Shown here in pieces: positions 1 to 5,905 of a stretch of 7,422 nt of DNA (position 1 is the stretch's first letter; each line of letters starts with the position of its first letter). Source of the DNA: Spartobacteria bacterium (GTDB taxonomy: Bacteria > Verrucomicrobiota > Verrucomicrobiia > Chthoniobacterales > Chthoniobacteraceae); assembly GCA_025355595.1 (NCBI GenBank), contig JANXZI010000029.1:1-7422 (forward strand), read 5' to 3'. Below the pieces are notes generated by a model, which was not told the origin of the DNA, searched no databases, and worked only from the letters and a program-made list of their open reading frames with translations. Both the position numbers and the translations under genes were made by a program.

Positions 1-96
1 GGCGCGGGCTACGACGGCTGGGCGACGATTGAGGACGGCGGCCTGCCGCTGGAGGAATTCAACGCGCGCTTCGATCTGATCATCGCGGGAAAATAA
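1..96 (+). CDS. 3' end of a sugar phosphate isomerase/epimerase-like protein (partial)
   Basis: Only the last 31 codons and the TAA stop lie in the window; the gene runs off the left edge in frame 1. The fragment reads GAGYDGWATIEDGG near its start. A Gly-Tyr-Asp-Gly-Trp stretch followed by hydrophobic residues and an acidic residue is typical of the last beta strand of xylose-isomerase-like TIM barrels (PF01261: sugar phosphate isomerases/epimerases, IolE/AP-endonuclease-2 superfamily), where the Glu helps bind the metal. The final helix (LEEFNARFDLIIAGK) also fits. The substrate cannot be told from this end. Such genes are very common in Verrucomicrobiota and often accompany sugar oxidation genes. 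The family call rests on one short motif, so it is moderate. Confidence 0.5.
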   Translation, partial: GAGYDGWATIEDGGLPLEEFNARFDLIIAGK

Positions 97-138
97 TCCG
101 GCCTGGATATTTCCCTGCCGCCACCAGTGCGCCCCGGG

Positions 139-1401
139 TCACTTCAGCGCGCTGGTCATCGCGTCCATCGTGTTCTGGTAGTTCCCGATGCCTCCCGGTT
201 CGGCAAGGCGTTTGACGTCGTTCCATGCAGTCATGTTAATGCGGACGAAGAGGTCCACGCCGAGGACGCCGACGAACATCGAGCGGCTGATGATTTCCAT
301 GCCCATCCCCGCGAGATCCCAAGGCGTGACGAAGGCCTTCGCCGGATTCATGCCGATGATGTGCGCGCCCATGAAGCTGCGTGTGGTGAGATAGGTGACG
401 ACGAGGCCGACGGCTCCGAGCGTGAACAGCGTGACCATGCGCTGGGAGTTTTTCATGCGCGCGAAACCGCCGTCGTCGAGGATCGGCTGGGTGAAGCTCG
501 ACGCGCGGAAGGCATAGACGAGATGTGCGGCCACGAGCAGCAGCACGCCACCGATGAGCAGCGGGTCATTGGTGACCTGATTGATGGCGACGAAAACGGC
601 CAGCAGGAACAAGGCATAGAGCGGCGCGGTCATGACAATGAACCAGCCGGGCAGCGTGGAAGCAGGGAGCAGCGTCTTCACGCGCAAGCAGCCCTTGAGC
701 ACGCCGGGGATGAGCGCGAGCACGGCGGGCAGCAGCGAGACGAGCATCTTCGCAGCTTCAATCCCATCCTCGGCGATCGTCTTCAGAAACCCGGTCGGAT
801 CCTTCATCGGGGAGATGGTTTCCTTGGTGAATCCAAACCAGCTCCAAGGGCACAGCGCGATCGCGATCGGCACGAAGAAGCCGAAGAGAAATCCCGCCAC
901 GAGAATGCGGAAGGAGAGCTTCGGCCTGTTGCGAAAAATGAACGCAAGGACGGCCGAGCCCACCAGTGTGTAGAGCGCCGCCGACTGCACGATGTCCGTG
1001 AATTTCTCGAAGGCATTCGGCTGATGCTCCGGCACCGGCTTTTCTTCCTCCTCGGCAGCGGCGTCCGTTTTCTTCCCCCCAATATCCTTGGCGGCATCCG
1101 CGGCGTCGGCTGCGCCTTCGGGCAGCGCGCCGTCCACGGCTTCCGTGAGTTTTCCAGTGAGTGATTCGAGGATGTTCGGCTCCTCGCCCGTGTCCCGCAG
1201 GTCGTTGACGGTGGTCAAGACGGAGCTGAGCACCGTGGCGATGATCACCATCAGCAGCATGGCATTTCGCCAGACGAAGTATCGCTGCGCGACGGGCTCC
1301 GATATGCCGCGTGCCTCGAGCTTCGTCCGCTCGGCATCGGTGATGGCGATGGTGCCGAGGTTCGAGTTGAAGGCGCGTTTGAAAATGAGGAGTGGATTCA
1401 T
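139..1401 (-). CDS. Multi-pass membrane protein of unknown function (420 aa)
   Basis: I do not recognise a named family. The protein starts MNPLLIFKRAFNSN and has about seven or eight hydrophobic segments, roughly at residues 46-65, 136-156, 164-184, 217-235, 250-273, 280-298, 322-340 and 373-388. Between the first and second lies a hydrophilic loop (about 70-133) rich in Ala, Asp, Glu and Lys, including an EEEE run, which is probably flexible. There is no cleavable signal peptide; the N-terminus is basic and amphipathic. The ATG at 1401 is the first Met in frame and has no Shine-Dalgarno sequence before it. The gene lies 87 bp downstream of the ABC exporter gene on the same strand, so the two may be co-transcribed and the protein could be an accessory component of that transporter; this is inference from position only. 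The reading frame is intact and the hydrophobicity pattern is clear, so I am confident it is a real gene. Confidence 0.85.
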   Translation of the reverse strand: MNPLLIFKRAFNSNLGTIAITDAERTKLEARGISEPVAQRYFVWRNAMLLMVIIATVLSSVLTTVNDLRDTGEEPNILESLTGKLTEAVDGALPEGAADAADAAKDIGGKKTDAAAEEEEKPVPEHQPNAFEKFTDIVQSAALYTLVGSAVLAFIFRNRPKLSFRILVAGFLFGFFVPIAIALCPWSWFGFTKETISPMKDPTGFLKTIAEDGIEAAKMLVSLLPAVLALIPGVLKGCLRVKTLLPASTLPGWFIVMTAPLYALFLLAVFVAINQVTNDPLLIGGVLLLVAAHLVYAFRASSFTQPILDDGGFARMKNSQRMVTLFTLGAVGLVVTYLTTRSFMGAHIIGMNPAKAFVTPWDLAGMGMEIISRSMFVGVLGVDLFVRINMTAWNDVKRLAEPGGIGNYQNTMDAMTSALK

Positions 1402-1402
1402 G

Positions 1403-1437
1403 TGCCGGGACTATGCAGATGGTCCGCAATTGGACAA
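1403..1437 (-). promoter_or_regulatory. Possible sigma-70-like promoter giving a nearly leaderless mRNA
   Basis: On the minus strand there is a TTGTCC box (plus positions 1432-1437, 4/6 to TTGACA), a 16-nt spacer, and a CATAGT box (1410-1415, 4/6 to TATAAT). A start about seven bases downstream of the -10 box would fall within a few bases of the ATG at 1401, giving an mRNA with almost no 5' leader. This agrees with the absence of a Shine-Dalgarno sequence at that start. A second AT-rich box, CATAAT (1447-1452, 5/6), has no good -35 partner. A short GTCC-N6-GGAC inverted repeat (1422-1435) overlaps the -35 region. These are weak matches found by eye. Confidence 0.22.
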
Positions 1438-1488
1438 GGTAGCCGGATTATGCGAGGCATATCATTCGCACCCGCAGCGGAGTTCCCG

Positions 1489-3267
1489 CTACGTCCCGAG
1501 ATTCGCCGAGCGGTAGAGTTGCGCGTAACGGCCACCTCGTGTCACGAGTTCCGGGCCTTTGCCTTCTTCCAGCACGGTGCCGTCGCCGAGCACGACGATC
1601 TTGTCCACGCGATGCACAGTGGCGATGCGGTGCGTGATGATCAGCGTGGTGCGTCCGTGCATGAGCTGTTCGAGCGTCTGCATGATCGCGGCCTCGGTCG
1701 TGGGATCAAGCGCGCTGGTCGGCTCGTCGAGGATCAGGATTGGCGCGTTTTTCAAAAATGCGCGCGCGATGCCGAGCCGCTGGCGCTGGCCGACGCTGAG
1801 GTGGCCGCCGCGCTCACCGACCTGCGCACGATAGCCGTCCGGCATCGCCATGATGAAGTCGTGCGCCTGCGCGCGCTTCGCGGCCTCGATGATTTCTTCC
1901 TCGGTCGCGCCGGGCCGGCCATACGCGATGTTCTCGCGCACGGTCGTGGAAAAAAGAAGAGTGTCCTGCAGCACGATGCTGATCTGGTTGCGCAGCGATT
2001 TCTTCGTGAACTCGCGCAGGTCGCATCCATCGAGCAGCACGCGGCCCGCCGTGGGATCATAAAAGCGTGGCACCAGCGCGAGCATCGTGCTTTTTCCGGC
2101 ACCCGTGCCGCCGACGAATGCGACCGTCTGCCCGGACTCGATGCGGACATTCACCTTCTGCAAAATGAGACGGTCCGCCGTGTATCCGAACGCGACATTT
2201 TCCAGCACGATGTCGCCGCGTGTCTCCGTGAGTTCCTTCGCGTCCGGCGCGTCGGGCACGTCGTTCGCGCGGTCGAGCACCTCGAAGCACCGCTGCACTC
2301 CCGCTGCCGCGCCCTGCAGCGCCCATGCGATGTGGGTGAGCGCTTCGAGCGGCTGGTAGAGCATCATGAGCAGTGTCGAGAGGTACCAGATCTGCCCGAT
2401 GGTGAGCCGGCCCTCCATGACATGCCGCGCGCCGACGTAGAACATCGCCGCGCTGCTCGCCGCGACGAGCGAGCCGACCAGCAGCGCGCTTTTCATCGAG
2501 GTCGCGTTCAGCCGCAGATTCGCCTCGAGGCTGCCATGCGCGCGCTCCTTGAACTGCCCGACCTCGTGCTCCTCTCGCCCGAAGGCCTGCACCATTTTCA
2601 CCGAGCTGAGCCCCTCCTGCGCGACCATGAGCACGGCGCTCTCGTGCTCGGCGATGTCCGTGGATTGTTCGCGGATGCGTTTCCCGTAGAGGAAAATCGC
2701 CATCATCATGAACGGCACGACGAGCAGCGAGAGCAGCGCGATCTGCCAGTCGAATGCCCACATCGTCGCGAACGTGGCCACGAGCGTGATCGTGCTTTGG
2801 AAAATGAAGAACCACTTGCTGTAAACCGACTGGATGCTCTGCGAATCGTACGCCACGCGGAAACTGCTGTCCGCGCTGCGCCGCTCGTCGTGGAATTTCA
2901 GCGGGAGCGAATGCAGGTACGCATACAGCTCCGTGCGCAGCCGCAGCAGCGAATGCAGGCTCACGCGCAGCGTCATGATACTCGTGAAGTAGCTGATTCC
3001 TCCCGCGAGAATGTGCAGGAGCACCATGAGCCCGCACACGATCGCGAGGATGGTTGGCAGACTCCATGCGCCGAGATCGTGGCCCCAGATCGAGAGTGAG
3101 TGTGCGCCCGGCGATGCGGATGCGGGCAGGAGCTTGTCCACGATGAAGGCGAGCGGCCACGGGCGCAGGAGATTGAACGCATTTGCCACGAGCGTCAGCA
3201 GCATCGCCCCGGCAGTCGGCCCAATGTACGGACGGAAATACGCAAACGCTCGGTGATGGACGGACAT
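1489..3267 (-). CDS. ABC exporter half-transporter (fused permease and ATPase, 592 aa)
   Basis: A type IV ABC exporter of the MsbA/multidrug type: a six-helix membrane domain (about residues 10-315) joined to a nucleotide-binding domain (about 351-592), expected to act as a dimer in the inner membrane. Membrane helices lie near 16-47, 68-96, 152-170, 173-194, 259-281 and 288-310; the cytoplasmic stretch LPLKFHDERRSADS fits the first coupling region. The ATPase has every motif: Walker A GGTGAGKST (386-394), Q-loop Gln434, X-loop GERGG, signature LSVGQRQR (490-497), Walker B ILILDEPTSALD with Glu515, and the switch His546 in ITHR. The frame is open upstream to 3408, but family alignment favours MSVHHRAFAYFRPY at 3267, which puts a normal elbow helix at the N-terminus. 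An ATG at 3348, preceded by GAGAAG, is the main alternative and would add 27 residues. The substrate is unknown; lipid, glycolipid or drug export are all possible. Confidence 0.93.
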   Translation of the reverse strand: MSVHHRAFAYFRPYIGPTAGAMLLTLVANAFNLLRPWPLAFIVDKLLPASASPGAHSLSIWGHDLGAWSLPTILAIVCGLMVLLHILAGGISYFTSIMTLRVSLHSLLRLRTELYAYLHSLPLKFHDERRSADSSFRVAYDSQSIQSVYSKWFFIFQSTITLVATFATMWAFDWQIALLSLLVVPFMMMAIFLYGKRIREQSTDIAEHESAVLMVAQEGLSSVKMVQAFGREEHEVGQFKERAHGSLEANLRLNATSMKSALLVGSLVAASSAAMFYVGARHVMEGRLTIGQIWYLSTLLMMLYQPLEALTHIAWALQGAAAGVQRCFEVLDRANDVPDAPDAKELTETRGDIVLENVAFGYTADRLILQKVNVRIESGQTVAFVGGTGAGKSTMLALVPRFYDPTAGRVLLDGCDLREFTKKSLRNQISIVLQDTLLFSTTVRENIAYGRPGATEEEIIEAAKRAQAHDFIMAMPDGYRAQVGERGGHLSVGQRQRLGIARAFLKNAPILILDEPTSALDPTTEAAIMQTLEQLMHGRTTLIITHRIATVHRVDKIVVLGDGTVLEEGKGPELVTRGGRYAQLYRSANLGT

Positions 3268-3450
3268 ACTCGCGCAGTGGATCACGGCAGGAGCACGCTT
3301 GGCAATCGCGGATACCGGCAGCGGCGGCTTCCAAGTCGCCACTCCCATTTTGCTTCTCGCCATGCGCGGGCAGATTCGGAAGTCTCCATGCCCGTCGCGC
3401 GCCTGCAAATGGTGCGCGCATTTTCATCCAAACCCCAAACCCTCACCTCA
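3268..3450. promoter_or_regulatory. Divergent intergenic region between the ABC exporter and the DUF1080 gene
   Basis: These 183 bp separate two divergently transcribed genes and must hold both promoters if the ABC start at 3267 is right. I see no convincing -35/-10 pair by eye on either strand. Two copies of GCGCGC (3397-3402 and 3414-3419), 11 bases apart, form an inverted repeat 32-54 bp before the DUF1080 start; this could be an operator but is also expected in DNA this GC-rich. No Shine-Dalgarno sequence precedes either start. Part of this region would be coding if the ABC gene starts upstream at 3348 or 3408. Confidence 0.4.
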
Positions 3451-4101
3451 ATGAAAGCCTCCCGCATCCTTCTCGCCGCCGCATTTTCACTCTGCGCGTC
3501 CGCATGGTCGCTCGCCGACTCCGCCACGCTCACGCTCGCTGATTTCACCGATGGAAACGGCGGCAAGCCCAGCGCCGGATGGGTGACGGAGGATGGCGGC
3601 GTCATTCACCTCGCGGGCAAGGGCGCGGGGATGTTGATCTCGCAGAAGGAATACTCGGACTTCGAGCTGACTTGGGAATGGAAGCTCGCCGAGGGCGGGA
3701 ACAACGGCATCAAATTCTGGGTCACGAAGGTCGGCGGAAAGGAGTGGCTCGGCATCGAGTATCAGATGATCGACGATCTGAAGCACGCCGACGGACTCCG
3801 CGGCGGCAGCCACAACACGGGCAGCATCTACGACATCGTGGATTCCGCGAAGGACAAGATCCTCAAGCCGGTCGGCGAATGGAACAGCAGCCGCATCGTC
3901 GTGAAGGACGGCAAGATCGAGCACTACCTGAACGGCAAGCTCTGCTCCTCCGCGGACACGAAGACGGACGACTGGAAGGAGCGGATCGCGAAGAGCAAAT
4001 TTAAGAACAAGGAGGGCTTCGCGCCCGGCCACGGCAAGCTGATGCTCACCGAGCACGGCGATCCGACGTGGTTCCGCAACATCCGCGTGACGACTCCGTA
4101 G
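3451..4101 (+). CDS. Secreted DUF1080 / 3-keto-disaccharide hydrolase family protein (216 aa)
   Basis: A single-domain PF06439 (DUF1080) protein with a beta-jelly-roll (concanavalin-like) fold. Members have been shown to hydrolyse 3-keto-glycosides, and they are greatly expanded in Verrucomicrobiota and Planctomycetota. The ATG at 3451 gives a Sec signal peptide (basic MKASR, hydrophobic LLAAAFSLCASAWSLA, likely cut after Ala22 before DSATL), so the protein is probably periplasmic or secreted. Family motifs occur in order: FELTWEWKLAEGGNNGIKFW (71-90), GIEYQMIDD (101-109), TGSIYDI (123-129), GEWNSSRIVV with HYLNGK (142-163), and the C-terminal HGDPTWFRNIRV (202-213). The last block reads LTEHG where the common form is LQDHG. 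The frame is open upstream to 3100, but that part is antisense to the ABC gene and lacks a signal peptide, so it is excluded. No partner oxidoreductase is adjacent; the true substrate is unknown. Confidence 0.92.
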   Translation: MKASRILLAAAFSLCASAWSLADSATLTLADFTDGNGGKPSAGWVTEDGGVIHLAGKGAGMLISQKEYSDFELTWEWKLAEGGNNGIKFWVTKVGGKEWLGIEYQMIDDLKHADGLRGGSHNTGSIYDIVDSAKDKILKPVGEWNSSRIVVKDGKIEHYLNGKLCSSADTKTDDWKERIAKSKFKNKEGFAPGHGKLMLTEHGDPTWFRNIRVTTP

Positions 4102-4106
4102 TCGGA

Positions 4107-4152
4107 GCGCCGCATGGCCTCCCCGGTCTTTCGACCGGGGAGGCTGCGGTGC
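4107..4152. terminator. Bidirectional hairpin terminator between convergent genes
   Basis: GCCTCCCCGGTC (4117-4128) and GACCGGGGAGGC (4133-4144) form a perfect 12-bp stem with a TTTC loop. The stem extends outward by about eight more pairs (4107-4114 with 4145-4152) after a two-base TG bulge. It begins six bases after the DUF1080 stop and ends seven bases before the SPFH stop, the right place for a shared terminator of two convergent genes. There is no T-tract on either side, so it is not a textbook intrinsic terminator; it may block transcription by stem strength alone or protect both mRNA 3' ends. Confidence 0.7.
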
Positions 4153-4158
4153 GCGGCG

Positions 4159-5469
4159 TTACTTCTGCGCGGGCGCGAGCGGCGAGGTGAAGAGCACGCC
4201 CGGATTTGCGCCGAGCATGGTCTGCGGGAATGCGCCGTTCCATTTCTCGACGCGCGCCTTCTCGACTTCGAGCGCGCGGATTTGCATGAGCAGCGGGCCG
4301 CTCCCGGCGACGGCTTTGTTCACGAGTTCGATCGCGTCGGCCTCGGCTTTGGCCTCGGCGAGACGCGCGTCGGCCTTGCCCTGCGCCTCGCGGCGGAGTT
4401 TTTCGGCGGTGGCGTTGGCTTCGAGTTCGATGCGCTCGTTCTCCTTTTGCTGCGCCTCGAATTTTGCGGCGCTCACCACTTTCAACTGCTGCGTGATGAA
4501 CGTCTCATCAATCGCCTTTTGGATCGCGGGATTCTCATACGTCATGCCGCCGAACATGCCGACGGTGGTGACGCTGATGCCGCGCTGCGTGAAGAACGCG
4601 GTGACGTCTGCCTTCACGGCGTCGGCGATCTCCTGCTTTTTCGCGCGGAGCGAATCGAGCGGGTATTTCGCGGCGACCTCGGCGGCGGCCTGCTGGATGC
4701 GGCCGCGCACTTCGGTGTCCATCACATTCGCGAGGCTGCCGCTCGGGTACCAGTATAGGAATGTGGCGGCGTCCTTTTCATCAATGAACGCGGTGCACGT
4801 GAAGCCCATGCTGAAGCCCACGCTGTCCGCGCTCTCGACCCAGACGGCCTTGTCGCCGAGCGCGTGTTTCTGCTCGGCCGTCCACTCGCGCGTGACGGGC
4901 GAGCGGTTCACTTTGATCAGCCGCACGGTGGACATCCAGCGGCCGTCATTCGGCAGGCGGCCTTCCTGGTTCCAGCGATGCGTGAGTTGCACGCGCTTCG
5001 CGGCGACTTTGCGCTCCTGCAGATACTCGACGCTCTCAAAGCGCGCCTGCAGCGTGGAGTCGCCCTCGAGCGGGATGAGGAATCCCGTCTCGCTGGTGTC
5101 CACCTCGACATACTCGGGCCGGTCGTACGCCTTCATGCAGCCGCCGAGGAGCAGCGCCGCAAAAATGGCGGGCGTCATGCGCGTGAGAGTGCGCCTTTTT
5201 GCGCGCAGCGCGAGCCAGCCGGTGACGAGCGGCGGCACGAAGCACCACAGCGCCGCGCCGAGGACGATGCCTTCCGCGACGAACGACGGGAGCTGATGCG
5301 ACGCCTGCCACGCGAGCATGGCGCGCCATGGCGATGCGCCGCTCTGGAATTGCGCGACGGCGAGCGGCGTGGCGATTTGCGGTTGTGCGTAGTGCAGCCA
5401 GAAGATCTGGCCGAAGTACGCGAGGGTGCTGACGCCTGCGAAGAGCAGGCAACGACGGGTGAGTTTCAT
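4159..5469 (-). CDS. SPFH/band-7 (prohibitin-like) protein with a two-helix N-terminal extension and internal lipobox (436 aa)
   Basis: Residues about 117-330 form an SPFH/band-7 domain. It is followed by a charged Ala/Glu/Lys-rich coiled coil (about 335-385) and the typical end LEVEKARVEKWNGAFPQ, seen in prohibitin- and stomatin-like proteins. These oligomerise on membranes as scaffolds that influence proteases and lipid organisation. The N-terminus is unusual. MKLTRR leads into a first helix (about 8-26); a second helix spans about 64-89; a basic stretch RAKRRTLTR follows; then MTPAIFAALLLGGC looks like a lipoprotein signal with its lipobox Cys at 111. An internal ATG (5178, Met98) could start a shorter, lipoprotein-like form, but that form would have no basic residues before its hydrophobic core. 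The long start at 5469 has only an A-rich GAAAGAAA before it. No partner protease gene lies next to it; the upstream gap is the structured 436-bp region. Confidence 0.87.
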   Translation of the reverse strand: MKLTRRCLLFAGVSTLAYFGQIFWLHYAQPQIATPLAVAQFQSGASPWRAMLAWQASHQLPSFVAEGIVLGAALWCFVPPLVTGWLALRAKRRTLTRMTPAIFAALLLGGCMKAYDRPEYVEVDTSETGFLIPLEGDSTLQARFESVEYLQERKVAAKRVQLTHRWNQEGRLPNDGRWMSTVRLIKVNRSPVTREWTAEQKHALGDKAVWVESADSVGFSMGFTCTAFIDEKDAATFLYWYPSGSLANVMDTEVRGRIQQAAAEVAAKYPLDSLRAKKQEIADAVKADVTAFFTQRGISVTTVGMFGGMTYENPAIQKAIDETFITQQLKVVSAAKFEAQQKENERIELEANATAEKLRREAQGKADARLAEAKAEADAIELVNKAVAGSGPLLMQIRALEVEKARVEKWNGAFPQTMLGANPGVLFTSPLAPAQK

Positions 5470-5502
5470 TTTCTTTCGATGCTGGTGTGCGCGTCCGCCC
5501 CG

Positions 5503-5817
5503 CCGTCGGCGTATTATTCCGACCGCAAGATGAACGCAGTTGTGGTGCAGGCATCTTGGGGAGCCTGACCGCTTGCTGCCGAATGGCAGAGCCAGACCCA
5601 GAGGACACCTTCCCTACGCCGACGGAGTTAGCTGACGGGCTCGGTGAGGAAAGTCACCGGGCGGCCGTTTGATCGGCCACCTGCGCCCCTGTCGCAGGTT
5701 TGGACCCTGCGCGCGGGAATTTGGTTCCCCCGTGTCGCGCCCTGTGGAAGGAGCGCATCTTTGGCAGCGCGGATCATCCTACGAATTTGGTGCGCTGCAA
5801 GAGCATTCGAGCGCTCC
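5503..5817 (+). ncRNA. Candidate structured RNA or structured leader, no known family recognised
   Basis: This gene-free stretch is crowded with inverted repeats. An 11-bp perfect repeat (5503-5513 with 5615-5625) could close a domain that contains CAAGATG/CATCTTG (5526-5532 with 5552-5558) and CTGCC-GAAT-GGCAG (5576-5589). Three hairpins then abut without spacers: 5639-5662 (9-bp stem with one G-T pair, loop GGAAAG), 5663-5678 (GGCCG/CGGCC), and 5679-5699 (ACCTGCG/CGCAGGT). Next come GGGAA/TTCCC (5715-5729) and a nested pair, GGAGCGC/GCGCTCC (5750-5756 with 5811-5817) around GCAGCGC/GCGCTGC (5764-5770 with 5792-5798). The G-T pair at 5641/5660 would be an A-C mismatch on the other strand, a slight hint for plus-strand transcription. 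If transcribed on the minus strand it would be the leader of the SPFH gene. It does not match RNase P, tmRNA, SRP, 6S or tRNA as I know them. The strand and ends are uncertain. Confidence 0.3.
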
Positions 5818-5869
5818 ACGCGCAAGTGGCGGAGCAGAGGGCGGAAGAAAATTGTTCCACGGGCGCAGT

Positions 5870-5887
5870 GCGGACATTCCTGTCCGC
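5870..5887. repeat. REP-like palindromic hairpin (GCGGACA/TGTCCGC)
   Basis: GCGGACA (5870-5876) and TGTCCGC (5881-5887) form a perfect 7-bp stem around a 4-base loop, which is TTCC on the plus strand and GGAA (a stable GNRA tetraloop) on the minus strand. It lies 18 bases beyond the stop of the Tgt-methyltransferase gene. Both reading directions give the kind of spurious peptides (ADIPVR, RTFLSA, GMSALR) that I recall from dispersed non-coding repeats in Verrucomicrobiota and Planctomycetota genomes, so I read it as one copy of a dispersed palindromic repeat. Only one copy is in this window. It could also serve as the 3' hairpin of the upstream gene, but there is no T-tract immediately after it. 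Confidence 0.45.
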
Positions 5888-5905
5888 AAAATCCGCGCGA
5901 AAGCC

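Noticed and set aside
123..156. Imperfect 9-bp inverted repeat spanning the stop of the membrane protein gene
   Set aside because: It has a 16-base loop, one wobble pair and no T-tract; it could help terminate the convergent genes, but it is too weak to call.
127..1164. 345-codon plus-strand open frame
   Set aside because: Antisense to the multi-pass membrane protein; its Arg/Glu/His/Asp-rich translation is typical of a shadow frame.
1402..3099. 565-codon plus-strand open frame
   Set aside because: It is antisense to the ABC exporter, whose ATPase motifs are all intact. The translation is Arg/His/Glu-rich with no recognisable domain, a normal shadow in high-GC coding DNA.
3268..3408. 47-residue N-terminal extension of the ABC exporter
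   Set aside because: The extension has no membrane or elbow-helix features, and the MSVHH start fits the family. The 3348 start remains an alternative.
4187..5296. 369-codon plus-strand open frame
   Set aside because: Antisense to the SPFH gene; Ser/Ala/Arg-rich translation without motifs.
5636..5666. GAGGAAAGTC string resembling the conserved P4 region of RNase P RNA
   Set aside because: The rest of RNase P RNA is missing: no ACAGAA near a 3' end, no L15 GGTA region and no matching P4 partner strand. Here the string is the loop and part of the stem of a local hairpin.
5583..5672. Small plus-strand frame of 29 codons with an acidic product (MAEPDPEDTFPTP...)
   Set aside because: Its composition is less shadow-like than its neighbours, but it has no ribosome binding site, is very short, and lies across the inverted repeats; not enough to call a gene.
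5695..5711. T-arm-like GCAGG-TTTGGAC-CCTGC hairpin, as in a tRNA
   Set aside because: The loop lacks the TTC start of a tRNA T-loop, and no acceptor stem, D-arm or anticodon arm can be assembled around it. It also competes with the better 5679-5699 hairpin.
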